A stretch of 48,332 bases of DNA from Erythrobacter sp. Lineage in GTDB: Bacteria; Pseudomonadota; Alphaproteobacteria; Sphingomonadales; Sphingomonadaceae. Below the pieces are notes generated by a model, which saw only the letters and a list, made by a program, of their open reading frames with translations, had not been told where the DNA came from and searched no databases. The DNA is taken from assembly GCA_002695185.1 (NCBI GenBank), contig NZOF01000088.1:1-48332 (forward strand). The letters are read 5' to 3'. Positions within the stretch are counted from its first letter, which is position 1; the number at the start of each line of letters is the position of its first letter. The translations under genes were made by a program, and so were the position numbers. Shown here piece by piece: positions 1 through 8,833 of the stretch.

Positions 1-118
1 GCATCCGACAAGTCCCCTCGGCCCATAACTGCTCCCCAAAGAGCAGCCTTGAATCAAAACACGACCGGTTTGGGAATCCCTTTTGTCAACACGACCTAGA
101 TGAAGCGTCGAGAATGAG

Positions 119-811
119 TTACTGTTGAATGAAGATCATTCTGCAAATCATGTCGATGGTGGCTTCGATTTCGATTTTGGAGAATGGATTTCGTTTCGTC
201 AGAAACTGATACTCAGCCGATACGGAAAACGGGACTGCTGCCATGCCTACGATGGCAAAGCGCAATCGTTCCGGACTGATTTTCCGAACGGCACCTTCGG
301 CTTGCGCTTCAGCAATGAGATCGCACATCGCCTCATAGGGTGCGCGGTTCACATTCTCGATGATCCAGTTTAGCCGTTCCGAAGGTTGGTGGGCTTCGAG
401 GGTCATCAGACGGTGAAGTTCTGGCACTTTTGCAAATAGTTCGACCAACCCTCGGATCGCTACCATGAGCCGCTGCGCAGCCGTCATGCTATCATCGCCG
501 CTGGCGAGCAGCTGCTCCATCTTTCCCATGGAAGCGATGTCCTGGAGCACAGCCCTCCATAATTCGTCTTTGGTCTTGAAATGGTATAGTAACAGGGACT
601 GCGTGACTTGCGCATCATTTGCGATAGCTCGCGTGGATGCTCCTTCGAATCCAACAGTAGCAAAGGCGTGAAGCGCAGCCGCCAGCACTCGCTCCCGCAC
701 CTCCTTGGGACGGCGAACGCGGCGAGGCGCTTTGGCCGATTCACCTGGCTGTTTCAGGTCGGTCTCTGCGGACACCGCCTTACGTGGTTTGCGGGGATTA
801 ACATCTTTCAT
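119..811 (-). CDS. TetR/AcrR family transcriptional regulator
   Basis: 230 aa. An Arg/Lys/Pro-rich tail of about 35 residues precedes a TetR helix-turn-helix (about residues 36-85): a GFEGASTRAIA recognition region followed by LLLYHF, the typical end of the DNA-binding domain. The rest is a helical ligand and dimer domain without an obvious ligand signature. The start is ATG with only a weak ribosome site, so a later start is possible. About 65 bp upstream lies a 17-bp sequence (875-891) that recurs before wrbA and before the VOC gene. I infer that this protein controls itself and those two genes. It is probably a repressor released by an aromatic, quinone or electrophile ligand, judging only from the target functions. 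Confidence 0.9.
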   Translation of the reverse strand: MKDVNPRKPRKAVSAETDLKQPGESAKAPRRVRRPKEVRERVLAAALHAFATVGFEGASTRAIANDAQVTQSLLLYHFKTKDELWRAVLQDIASMGKMEQLLASGDDSMTAAQRLMVAIRGLVELFAKVPELHRLMTLEAHQPSERLNWIIENVNRAPYEAMCDLIAEAQAEGAVRKISPERLRFAIVGMAAVPFSVSAEYQFLTKRNPFSKIEIEATIDMICRMIFIQQ

Positions 812-874
812 AGCCCAGAGTTACGGAGGAAGGCGCCAAACCGCAACTCCTGCCGGCTGGGAATCGAATTTTTC

Positions 875-891
875 AACTGTTCAGTCGATCA
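875..891 (-). promoter_or_regulatory. putative TetR operator, copy 1 (tetR promoter)
   Basis: On the minus strand this reads TGATCGACTGAACAGTT and matches the copies at 1136-1152 and 2630-2646 at 13 of 17 positions. It lies 64 bp upstream of the TetR start, consistent with autoregulation. The half-sites (TGATCA-like and TGAACAGT) form an imperfect palindrome. The remainder of the 812-1296 gap holds no convincing gene. Confidence 0.55.
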
Positions 892-1135
892 CGTTTCAGC
901 ATACATCTCGGTTCATTGATGAGCGATCTTCCACGACCGGAGCCAGATCTCATTGCTGCAAAATCCGGGACGTGAAGCTGGCGGCAAACGGCAATCGCTC
1001 AGCCCTGTTGTGCCGGTAATTCACAACTGGCGAGCGTGAAGCCGCGTCGTCGACATTTGACGGATCGTCCGCACCTCGGCTCGCTGGGACGGTTCGACCG
1101 GCCACTTAATTCTGATCGCAACTCGACAAGTCTAT

Positions 1136-1152
1136 TGATCATATGAACAGTA
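1136..1152 (+). promoter_or_regulatory. putative TetR operator, copy 2 (upstream of wrbA)
   Basis: TGATCATATGAACAGTA, inside the imperfect palindrome ATTGATCA-TA-TGAACAGT (6 of 8 arm positions symmetric). It lies 144 bp upstream of the wrbA start and is identical to copy 3 except at one spacer base. Confidence 0.6.
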
Positions 1153-1296
1153 GTGCATAAGGTGATGCCTCATGCATGCGGCGGCTGCTTTCATGACGAA
1201 GCCCTCGGACATGGGGATACAGACAACCTCTTCATACAGGTTCGGATTGCATGGCGAATTCAGGTGGGTTCTGCCGGAAATATCAAAGGAATGTCG

Positions 1297-1896
1297 ATGG
1301 CTAAGGTCCTTGTTCTTTACTATTCCAGCTACGGCCATATCGAAGCGATGGCAGAAGCGGTCGCAGAAGGTGCGCGCAGTGCTGGCGCAACGGTCGATAT
1401 CAAGCGCGTCCCAGAAACGGTGCCTACCGAGGTTGCTCAGAGCGCCTATTTCAAGCTCGATCAGGCGTCTCCGTTCGCCGTCATCGAAGACCTCGAAGCC
1501 TATGATGCCATCATCGTGGGAACGGGCACACGCTTTGGCCGCATATCCTCGCAAATGGCGGCATTCCTGGATCAAGCTGGTGGGCTCTGGATGCGCGGCG
1601 CGCTTAATGGAAAGGTCGGGGCCGCGTTTACATCATCCGCCACCCAACATGGCGGACAAGAGACTACGCTGTTTTCCATCATTACCAACCTTCTGCATTT
1701 TGGGATGACCATCGTGGGCCTGGACTATGGCTTTGCGGGCCAGATGGACAATAGCGAGGTCGCGGGCGGCGCTCCGTATGGCGCTACGACGGTCGCGAAC
1801 GGCGACGGCAGCCGCCAACCAAGCGCAACGGATTTGGATGGCGCGCGCTATCAGGGCCGTCGCGTTGCGGAGGTGGCCGCCCGCCTGTTCGATTAA
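1297..1896 (+). CDS. wrbA: NAD(P)H:quinone oxidoreductase, WrbA type
   Basis: 199 aa, the usual WrbA length. WrbA proteins are FMN-binding flavodoxin-fold tetramers that reduce quinones by two electrons in the cytosol, avoiding semiquinones. Visible here: the N-terminal [14 protein letters not shown] phosphate-binding loop of flavodoxin-like enzymes, a GTGTRFGR flavin-site motif around residue 75, and the [10 protein letters not shown] segment. The frame stays open further upstream, but ATG 1297 has AAAGGA six bases before it and matches the family N-terminus, so I chose it. The putative TetR operator at 1136-1152 lies upstream. A small transporter gene follows 192 bp later, possibly on the same transcript. 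Confidence 0.93.
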   Translation: MAKVLVLYYSSYGHIEAMAEAVAEGARSAGATVDIKRVPETVPTEVAQSAYFKLDQASPFAVIEDLEAYDAIIVGTGTRFGRISSQMAAFLDQAGGLWMRGALNGKVGAAFTSSATQHGGQETTLFSIITNLLHFGMTIVGLDYGFAGQMDNSEVAGGAPYGATTVANGDGSRQPSATDLDGARYQGRRVAEVAARLFD

Positions 1897-2088
1897 CCTC
1901 TAGAGGCGGCCGAAGCGCATGTCAGACAGGCACAGCCTTCTGGCATGAAACTCGGTCACGGTGGTTGCGGCCTGCCGTTGAGGCATCGGCGATTCGCAAA
2001 CCACTGGTCTTGCCGGCGGGGCGAAGACGCCTGATGCGCCCTCGCCATCCTGCACGGTTGTCCAACAGGCTTTGGAAAGGTCAATCGA

Positions 2089-2430
2089 ATGACTGTCGCT
2101 GCTACTATTACGACCCGAATTGTCGTTCTTTTTCTCATCGGCGCCGCCGGTCAAGTCGGCGGCAGCTTGTTACTCGGCCGCACAGATGCGTTCCGCAACA
2201 TCGGCTGGAGCATCATTTGCCTCAGCGTGTACATGGTCTCCTTCTGGGCCCTGGCAACGGTGATACGTGAAGGAGGGCCACTCAGCCTCATCATGCCTGC
2301 GCTGGCCACCATCGTACCAATCGTGACGATACTCGTGGCCGTGTTCGTCATGGGCGAGGCAGCGTCATGGCAGCGACTGGGGCTCTTGCTTTTTGCCTGC
2401 CTGGTCATCGGGTACGCGGGAACCGTCTAG
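2089..2430 (+). CDS. small four-helix transporter of the DMT/SMR type
   Basis: 113 aa with four predicted membrane helices (about residues 8-28, 38-60, 66-88, 94-112), the size and layout of small multidrug resistance or half-EamA proteins. A Glu in the first helix, typical of EmrE, is not seen; the acidic residue EGG lies in a loop and MGE near helix 4, so drug/proton antiport is not assured. Start ATG 2089 follows a GGAAAGG stretch. It lies between wrbA and the VOC gene, both preceded by the putative TetR operator, so an export role in the same response is plausible. Substrate unknown. Confidence 0.7.
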   Translation: MTVAATITTRIVVLFLIGAAGQVGGSLLLGRTDAFRNIGWSIICLSVYMVSFWALATVIREGGPLSLIMPALATIVPIVTILVAVFVMGEAASWQRLGLLLFACLVIGYAGTV

Positions 2431-2629
2431 CTGTGTCGCGGTGAACCCGTGAGCTTCATGGTACCGCAAATCGCTTGCGACGCCTAGTCGCGCTTTGGCA
2501 GCGACGATGCGATAGCTGTCTTTTAGATCAGCAAGTTTGCCACCCGATTCAGCATCACCGCTTCCCGTAAAACGGCATTGGACGGCTATCCATGCTCCAT
2601 ACAGGCATTTGACGCACGAAGCCGCTTAT

Positions 2630-2646
2630 TGATCATCTGAACAGTA
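2630..2646 (+). promoter_or_regulatory. putative TetR operator, copy 3 (upstream of VOC gene)
   Basis: TGATCATCTGAACAGTA, 16 of 17 bases identical to copy 2 before wrbA and with the same flanking TAT on the left. It lies 71 bp upstream of the VOC gene start. The rest of the 2431-2717 gap shows no gene. Confidence 0.6.
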
Positions 2647-2717
2647 TTATCTATGCACGGCGCAATTGATTCTCCCCGAGTACGGGGCTGCTTCCAGGCA
2701 GACACAGGAGAAGAAAT

Positions 2718-3272
2718 ATGAAGGTACGGACGGGTAGCGAGACCCTTAAACCATCTTATATCGCTCATTTCGTTATCAGAACGAGCCGTTTTGCGCAGAC
2801 CTTGCAATGGTATAAGGATGTGCTGGACGCCCGCGAGGTCTATCACCAGCCTGGTCTCTGCTTCCTTACGTTCGACGAAGAACATCACCGCGTTGCCATC
2901 GCCGAAGAGGCGGGCCTCAGGGATTTCGACGAGACCGTCGCGGGGATCGATCATATTGCGCTCACGATGAAGTCGATCGTTGAACTTGCTGATTTTTACG
3001 AGCGTGCGAAATCTAAGGATATCCTTCCCTTCTGGTGCATCAATCACGGCCCTACGACATCGCTATATTACAAGGACCCTAACGGGAGCCGCATCGAGTT
3101 TCAGTGCGACCAGGTGAGTTATCCGGGAGGCGCAGCCGCCTTTTTCGAGAGCGACGAGTTCGCCAGGAACCCACTGGGGATTGAGTTCGATCCTGAAGCG
3201 CTCTTCTCGCGCGTGCGCAACGGGGAGGCGCCCGAACTCATTATGGCCCGCGCGGACTCCTTGCCCCGGTAG
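2718..3272 (+). CDS. VOC family protein (glyoxalase / extradiol dioxygenase fold)
   Basis: 184 aa. Two beta-alpha-beta-beta-beta modules of the vicinal oxygen chelate fold are recognisable. Candidate metal ligands are His17 (YIAHFVI), His79 (GIDHIAL) and Glu127 (SRIEFQ), the 2-His-1-carboxylate set of type I extradiol dioxygenases and related enzymes; DPNGSRIEF is a common VOC C-terminal motif. An AGGAG site lies six bases or so before ATG 2718. The family includes catechol-cleaving enzymes, glyoxalases and thiol transferases, so the exact reaction cannot be assigned. Together with WrbA it suggests handling of catechols or quinones. Confidence 0.85.
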   Translation: MKVRTGSETLKPSYIAHFVIRTSRFAQTLQWYKDVLDAREVYHQPGLCFLTFDEEHHRVAIAEEAGLRDFDETVAGIDHIALTMKSIVELADFYERAKSKDILPFWCINHGPTTSLYYKDPNGSRIEFQCDQVSYPGGAAAFFESDEFARNPLGIEFDPEALFSRVRNGEAPELIMARADSLPR

Positions 3273-3411
3273 GAACTCACTGCAATTCGTCCTCAGCCCC
3301 GATTACACCTTGTAGATCAAGATGGCGCTCCAAGTTCGATCGAAGGTATCTGCGAAAGCTTGCGGCCAGCGAACGTCGAAACGCTCGCATGGCCGGTGCT
3401 GCTGGCGATTT

Positions 3412-3966
3412 TGTCTCGTCACGATCGCCGCCTTCGACGAGAGCATGTCGGTGAGCGCGCAAGATCTGCCGCGTTTCTTCGTATCGCGGGCGGGGATCGC
3501 GTTCGCCGGCACCTTCTTCCTTGGGCCGGGGCTGCTGCTCGGCGTCACGAGCGCCCTGCGGCATGGCGGCGGCGCACTCATCAGCTTCATGGTCCTGTCT
3601 GGGGTCGTCAATGCCTTGGGCGCTGTCGCCGGCCCGGCTCTACTTGGCAGTTACATGGACTGGCGGCTCGCGGCGGGCATGGCCCAACAGCCGGCTCGAA
3701 CCGACACGATGCGGCTTGCGGCGGTGCTTGGCCTTGCCACGACGCTGTATCTGGCGCTGCTCCTGTTGCTGCGCGTAAGGCGGCGGCTTGCCGAGCTACG
3801 GTCCGGAGTGGGCGCCGGTGCTGCAAGCAATGAAGAAGCGCCTGCCGCCGGTTCTGGATGGACACAGCCGCGCGTCGTTCCGGCGATCGCAACGATCATG
3901 GCGGCGCTGGTGATCGGGGCACCTTGCTGATTTTGGCGGTGCTCGGACGCTCGGACCGGTCCGACG
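3412..3966 (+). pseudogene. remnant of MFS efflux permease C-terminus joined to HlyD N-terminus
   Basis: The frame through 3930 encodes hydrophobic sequence (FFVSRAGIAFAGTFFLGPGL, LISFMVLSGVVNALGAVAGP, LAAVLGLATTLYLALLLLL) resembling the last helices of a DHA2-type MFS efflux pump. This is followed by an alanine-rich linker and AIATIMAALVIG, which looks like the signal anchor of a HlyD-type adaptor. The anchor continues in another frame (LLILAVLGRSD, about 3928-3960), so there is a frameshift near 3925. No permease N-terminus precedes it and the adaptor ends against the LysR gene. I read it as debris of an efflux operon; the exact limits are uncertain. Confidence 0.5.
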
Positions 3967-3972
3967 CGCACC

Positions 3973-4872
3973 TCAAACTTCGCGGTCGAACTTCTCGTAG
4001 AGAAAGTCGACCAGCGCCCGCACCCGCGCGATGCCGGCACGCGCTGGCGGCATGAAGATTTGCAAGTCCCCACCCTCGTGGGGGAAGTCCGGCAGCACAG
4101 CCTGAAACTCGCCTCGCGCAAGCGGCTCTTCAACCATGAACATCGGAACGAGCACGATCCCGAGGCTTGCGCGCGCGGCCGCCAAAAGCATCTGCCCGTT
4201 GTCGGTGCAGAAGCGCGAGTTTATCCGAACCTGCTCCCAGCCGGTCGGACCCCGGAGCCGCCAGCGGCCGGAATCGAGGGCGTAAAGGATGGTATCGTGG
4301 TCGGCGAGGTCCCCCGGCCGGGCGGGGCGCCCCCGCGCATCGAGATAGGCCGGGCTCGCCACCATCGCCCAGCGCACCTTGGCCAGTTTGCGGGTGATGA
4401 GGATCGAGTCGGGCACGGCGCCCGGCCAGATCGCCAAATCATAGGCCTCCGCGATCATGTCCACCTGGCGATCGGTGAACCGGACGTCGAACTCGATGCG
4501 CGGATAGCGCGCCGCGAACTCGGCAAGGATCGGCGCCAGCAGGAACTCGCCGAAAGCGGTGGGAACTTGGATGCGAAGCTGCCCGAAGACCTCGCTGGTC
4601 GACTTAGTGACCACCTCGCGCGCCGATTCCAGCTCGAAAAGGCCAGCGGCGGCCCGCTCGTAATACTCGCGCCCTATGTCGGTCAGCGTGGTGCCGCGCG
4701 GGGTGCGCGTCAGCAACTGCGCACCGAGCACCCCCTCCAGACGGCTCACACGGCGGCTGACGATCGATTTGGCGATGCCGAGGCGTGTCGCTGCATTCGC
4801 GATGCTTCCCGTCTCCACCACCCGGACGAAAGCGATGACGTCGAGCAAATCAACGGGTGCGGGTTCCGGCAT
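3973..4872 (-). CDS. LysR family regulator, divergent from the alcohol dehydrogenase operon
   Basis: 299 aa: N-terminal winged helix-turn-helix (about residues 7-65, AFVRVVETGSIANAATRLGIA then RRVSRLE) and a periplasmic-binding-like effector domain of the CrgA/DsdC-like subgroup (TPRGTTLTDIGREYYE linker). The frame extends 23 codons upstream, but ATG 4872 has GGAG at good spacing and the family N-terminus. It is transcribed away from the alcohol dehydrogenase gene, with 104 bp between the starts, the classical layout for a LysR activator of the neighbouring operon. The inducer is probably an aromatic or alicyclic alcohol, aldehyde or acid (inference from the target enzymes). Confidence 0.9.
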   Translation of the reverse strand: MPEPAPVDLLDVIAFVRVVETGSIANAATRLGIAKSIVSRRVSRLEGVLGAQLLTRTPRGTTLTDIGREYYERAAAGLFELESAREVVTKSTSEVFGQLRIQVPTAFGEFLLAPILAEFAARYPRIEFDVRFTDRQVDMIAEAYDLAIWPGAVPDSILITRKLAKVRWAMVASPAYLDARGRPARPGDLADHDTILYALDSGRWRLRGPTGWEQVRINSRFCTDNGQMLLAAARASLGIVLVPMFMVEEPLARGEFQAVLPDFPHEGGDLQIFMPPARAGIARVRALVDFLYEKFDREV

Positions 4873-4976
4873 GCGCAACTCCAGGTTCCTGCCTTGGCGG
4901 CTTTTGCAACAGGACCTGAGGGGTAAACCAGACGGCGACACAGCGGAAGCCGCTTACGAACCTCATGGAGGCCCCG

Positions 4977-6137
4977 ATGAACCAGCCAGCACTCTTCAGT
5001 GCCGCACAGCAACAAGCCACGACCACCCATGCCCGCGCGGCCGTGGTCGAGCAAAAAGATGGACCGTTTATCATGCAGGACATCGCTCTGGAAACGCCTC
5101 GAGCCGACGAAGTTCTAATTCGCATGGTCGCGACTGGCATCTGCGCCACCGACTCGCACGTCCGCCAACAACTGATGCCGTCGCCGTTGCCCGCCATTCT
5201 CGGTCACGAAGGCGCCGGCGTCGTCATGCGGACCGGCCAGTCGGTCACCCATCTAAAGCCGGGCGACCATGTCGTGCTGTCCTATCATTCCTGCGGACAG
5301 TGCAAGCCATGCCTGTCCTCTCATGCCGCCTATTGCGAGAAGGTCTGGGAGGCGAATTTCGCGGGGGCACGGCTGGACGGCACCATCGGCGTCAAGCGAC
5401 ACGGCGCCAACGACCTCCACGCGCATTTCTTCGGCCAATCGTCCTTCGCGACCTATGCGCTGGCTCATCAGCGCAACACCGTCAAAGTGCCGGATGATCT
5501 CCCGCTTGAGATTATGGGACCGCTAGGCTGCGGCTTCCAAACCGGCGCGGGCGCGATCCTCAAGGCGATGAAGGTGCCGGTGGGCGCGAGCGTCGCGGTC
5601 TTCGGCGTCGGCGCGGTCGGCCTTGCCGCCATCATGGCGGCAAAGGTCGCGGATGCCGCAACCGTCATCGCGATCGACGTGAATCCCGAACGGCTTGAGC
5701 TCGCGCGCGAACTCGGCGCGACGCACGTCGTGAACGCCGCTGACGAGCCGAACGTAACGGCCGCAATCCGCGCGATCACCCCCCGTGGAGTCGAATTCGT
5801 CCTCGATACCAGCGGGCGTGCTGCCAACCTCGATGCGGGGGTCGGCGCGCTGGCGCCGATGGGGCATTTCGGCTTCGTCGCCTTCAACGACCATTCGGGC
5901 GCCTTGGTCGACGCATCGCGTCTGACCGTTGGGCAGACCCTGCAGGGCATCATTCAGGGCGACGCAATTTCCGCGCTGATGATCCCCGAGCTGATCGGCC
6001 TGTACCGCACCGGCCGCTTCCCGTTCGACCGGCTCATCACCTTCTACGACTTCGCGGACATCAACCGGGCGTTCGACGACGTAGCCACCGGCCGCGTCAT
6101 CAAGGCGGTGCTGCGGTTCGAAACCGAGAACGCCTGA
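4977..6137 (+). CDS. zinc-dependent NAD(P)+ alcohol dehydrogenase (aryl-alcohol type)
   Basis: 386 aa medium-chain dehydrogenase. Catalytic zinc ligands: Cys56 (GICATD), His77-Glu78 (GHEGAG) and Cys185 (GPLGCG). The structural zinc site has its four Cys at 106, 109, 112 and 120. The Rossmann motif GVGAVG is at 210-215, and a following acidic residue (AIDVNPERLE) favours NAD+. The GPLGCGFQTGAGA segment resembles benzyl-alcohol dehydrogenases (XylB type) and class III enzymes. ATG 4977 is preceded by GGAGG at five bases and is preferred to ATG 4965. It is first in an operon with an MBL hydrolase and an aldehyde dehydrogenase, so it most likely oxidises an alcohol to the aldehyde used by the gene at 7361. 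Confidence 0.92.
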   Translation: MNQPALFSAAQQQATTTHARAAVVEQKDGPFIMQDIALETPRADEVLIRMVATGICATDSHVRQQLMPSPLPAILGHEGAGVVMRTGQSVTHLKPGDHVVLSYHSCGQCKPCLSSHAAYCEKVWEANFAGARLDGTIGVKRHGANDLHAHFFGQSSFATYALAHQRNTVKVPDDLPLEIMGPLGCGFQTGAGAILKAMKVPVGASVAVFGVGAVGLAAIMAAKVADAATVIAIDVNPERLELARELGATHVVNAADEPNVTAAIRAITPRGVEFVLDTSGRAANLDAGVGALAPMGHFGFVAFNDHSGALVDASRLTVGQTLQGIIQGDAISALMIPELIGLYRTGRFPFDRLITFYDFADINRAFDDVATGRVIKAVLRFETENA

Positions 6138-6166
6138 TCACTTCCCCACCAAATGGAGACAAACCC

Positions 6167-7246
6167 ATGTGCAACAATCATCAAAGACACATTACCGCCA
6201 GCGATACACCGGCATTCTTCGCGATCGACAATTACGGGTTTCCCGAAGCCGGTGAGCATCCGGCGGACCCGCCCAACTATTATCCGCCCTATTTCTCCAG
6301 CGAACGCTTCCAAAGGCTTGGCTATCATGTCGAGGAGCTTCGCGACGGCTTTTACTGGGTCACGAGCGGCGGGTACGACGCGGCCTTCGTCGTGACGAAT
6401 GACGGCGTAATCGCGATCGACGCACCCCCGACGATCGGCGAGAACATGCTGGCGGCGATCGAGGAGGTCACCGACAAGCCCGTCACGCACGTTATCTACA
6501 GCCATTGGCATACCGACCATATCGGCGCCGCATCGGTGTTCGGTTCCGGCGTGGAGATCGTCGCGCACGAGATAACGAAGGAACTGCTCGAACGCTTTCC
6601 CGACCCGAACCGCCCGATCCCGAACCTGACGTTCGACAAGGATTACACGCTGAACATCGGCGGCGTGACCCTGGAGTTGTCGTACAAGGGCGAGAACCAT
6701 TGTCCGGGCAACATCTTCATCTATGCGCCGGCCCATAGAGTGCTGACCGTCATCGACATCATCAGCCCTGGCAGCGCCACCTTCATGCATTGCGATGCGT
6801 CGCAGAATATCATGGGCTGGTATCAGGCGCAGCAGCAGTTGACGGAGTACGACTTCGACTTCCTGGTCGCCGGGCACCATATGTCTTACGGCACACCCGA
6901 CACGGTGAAGGCCTCGATCGAGTACTTCGCCGACGTCCTCGACGGCGCACAGGCCGCAGTCGACCGCTTCTCCCGCTCCGATGCGCTGATCGGCATCCTC
7001 GACGGTGCGGGCTGGGACAAAGTGTTCGTCGGAACAGAGAATTGGATCAACTCGATGGCGAACTACGCCACGAAATATGTGCTCGAGAAGCGCAGCAGCA
7101 ACGGGCAACTGTGGTCGGAACGGCTGGCCGGCGTGACCACCCAGACGAAGTATCACGCCTACACGGTGCTGGAGTCGATCAGGCTTGAGCGCCCGCGGCC
7201 GAACTATCGCCAGCGCGGTGAGAACGCGCCGCCTTTCCTGACCTGA
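6167..7246 (+). CDS. MBL-fold metallo-hydrolase
   Basis: 359 aa metallo-beta-lactamase fold protein. The metal site is complete: H113-W-H115-T-D117-H118 (SHWHTDHIG), His178 (GENHCPG), Asp197 (VIDII) and His237 (AGHHMS), enough for a binuclear centre. There is no signal peptide, so it is probably cytosolic. A GGAG lies upstream of ATG 6167, 29 bp after the dehydrogenase stop, so the genes are co-transcribed. Some family members hydrolyse lactones, thioesters or aryl esters, and some accompany oxidation pathways. Lactone or ester hydrolysis in this pathway is a guess; no substrate can be read from sequence. Confidence 0.88.
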   Translation: MCNNHQRHITASDTPAFFAIDNYGFPEAGEHPADPPNYYPPYFSSERFQRLGYHVEELRDGFYWVTSGGYDAAFVVTNDGVIAIDAPPTIGENMLAAIEEVTDKPVTHVIYSHWHTDHIGAASVFGSGVEIVAHEITKELLERFPDPNRPIPNLTFDKDYTLNIGGVTLELSYKGENHCPGNIFIYAPAHRVLTVIDIISPGSATFMHCDASQNIMGWYQAQQQLTEYDFDFLVAGHHMSYGTPDTVKASIEYFADVLDGAQAAVDRFSRSDALIGILDGAGWDKVFVGTENWINSMANYATKYVLEKRSSNGQLWSERLAGVTTQTKYHAYTVLESIRLERPRPNYRQRGENAPPFLT

Positions 7247-7360
7247 TCCCCCGCGGCCTCGCGGCAGCCGAACTGCCGCAGACCATCTCCTTCCAGACAC
7301 GGGCCATGACGCGCGTGCCACGGATCGGCACGCCCGCACCCCTTCGCAAAGGACAACGCG

Positions 7361-8833
7361 ATGACCAACTCTCCGGCCCGAAACTGGATCAACGGCACCT
7401 TCGCCGCGCCGATGGCGCTCTCCCCGTCGATCAACCCGGCGACCTACGAGACGATCGGCAGCTATGCCGATGACGGGGCGACCGCCGCGCGCGATGCGGT
7501 CAACGCCGCCGCGACGGCGTTCCGCCGGACGCCATGGGCGCATGATGTCGAATTGCGCGCCCGAGTGCTCGATCAGATGGCGGCCGCGATGGAACGCCAT
7601 CGCGAGCGGCTGATCGCCATCCTGTCGCTCGAGAACGGCAAGATCGGGAGCGAGGCAGCGCTCGAGGCCGACGGTTCGCCAGGCAAGCTGCGCTACTGGG
7701 CGGCAATGGCTCGCACCGAGGCCGGGCGCGCCCTGCAGCCACGGCCGGGCAGCATCTCGATCGTGCTTCGCCAGCCGATAGGGGTGGCGGGGGTCATCGT
7801 TCCCTGGAATTCCCCAGTCATCCTCGCAGTCCGATCGTTCGCACCGGCGCTAGCCGCCGGTTGCACGGTGGTCGTCAGGATGCCGGGACAGGCTGCGCAG
7901 GTCGCCTCAGTGCTGTCCGAAATCCTTGCCGAAGCGCCCGACTTGCCCGCAGGCGTCGTCAACATCTTCGCCGAGAGCGACCGACAGGGCGCAGAGCACC
8001 TCGTCGAGAGCGAGACTGTGCCAACGATCAGCTTCACCGGCAGCACGAGGACCGGTGCGGCGATCGGCGCGATCGGAGCGCGGCGAATAAAGCGCTTCGG
8101 CCTCGAGCTCGGCGGCAAGGCCCCGATGATCGTGTTCGACGACGCCGATGTCGCATCCATGATCCCGGTCCTCGAAAAGGCGCTGACGGTGTTCGCCGGT
8201 CAGTTCTGCATGACCGGATCGCGCCTCCTGGTGCAAGACAATCTCTACGAGGTGGTGCGAGATCGCCTTGCCGAGCGGCTGCGTAACGTCAGGGTCGGCC
8301 CGGCAGCCGATCCTGCGAGCGACATGGGACCGCTGATCGACAAGGCCAATGTCGCTCGGGTCGACAAGGTCGTGACGGACGCGATCGCGGCCGGCGCAAG
8401 GGCGATCGTGCGCGGCGGCCCCGTAGCCGATGGCCCACTCGCCGCGGGGGCGTTTTTCCGACCCGCGATGCTGGAGGTCGACGACAACCGGCTCGCGATC
8501 GTGCAGGAGGAAACGTTCGGACCGGTCATCACCATCCAGCGCTTCAGCGACGAAGCACAGGCGGTCGCACTCGCCAACGACAGCGAATTCGGGTTGTCCG
8601 CCAGCGTGTGGACCCGCGACCTCGACCGTTCGCTGCGCGTCGCGCAGGCGCTGGACGTGGGCAGCGTGTTCGTCAACGACTGGGCCAGGGTCTATGACAG
8701 CACGGAAGAAGGCGGTTTCAAGCAGTCAGGCCTCGGCAGGCTGAACGGCGTCGCGGCGATCGAGGATTTTGTCGAGTACAAGCATATCGCGCTGAGCCCC
8801 GGACAAACAGTCATGACCGGAGCCGACCAATGA
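7361..8833 (+). CDS. aldehyde dehydrogenase (aromatic-aldehyde type)
   Basis: 490 aa, full length for the ALDH superfamily. Catalytic Cys283 (FAGQFCMTGSR), general base Glu249 (LELGGK) and oxyanion Asn150 (VPWNSP) are present. The cofactor-loop segment normally reading VVVKPAE is VVVRMPGQ here: the usual Lys becomes Arg173 and the Glu that binds the adenosine ribose of NAD+ becomes Gly. This pattern is seen in a branch I associate with aromatic aldehyde dehydrogenases. AAGGA lies seven bases before ATG 7361. It probably oxidises the aldehyde made by the alcohol dehydrogenase to the acid. It overlaps the next gene by ATGA. Confidence 0.92.
   Translation: MTNSPARNWINGTFAAPMALSPSINPATYETIGSYADDGATAARDAVNAAATAFRRTPWAHDVELRARVLDQMAAAMERHRERLIAILSLENGKIGSEAALEADGSPGKLRYWAAMARTEAGRALQPRPGSISIVLRQPIGVAGVIVPWNSPVILAVRSFAPALAAGCTVVVRMPGQAAQVASVLSEILAEAPDLPAGVVNIFAESDRQGAEHLVESETVPTISFTGSTRTGAAIGAIGARRIKRFGLELGGKAPMIVFDDADVASMIPVLEKALTVFAGQFCMTGSRLLVQDNLYEVVRDRLAERLRNVRVGPAADPASDMGPLIDKANVARVDKVVTDAIAAGARAIVRGGPVADGPLAAGAFFRPAMLEVDDNRLAIVQEETFGPVITIQRFSDEAQAVALANDSEFGLSASVWTRDLDRSLRVAQALDVGSVFVNDWARVYDSTEEGGFKQSGLGRLNGVAAIEDFVEYKHIALSPGQTVMTGADQ

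Noticed and set aside
1901..1910. CCTCTAGAGG palindrome after wrbA
   Set aside because: Ten bases only, no T-tract, not repeated elsewhere with the genes; too weak to call.
6044..7600. 518-codon minus-strand frame opposite the MBL hydrolase and the start of the aldehyde dehydrogenase
   Set aside because: Covers two genes with clear active-site motifs; composition typical of antisense GC-rich DNA.
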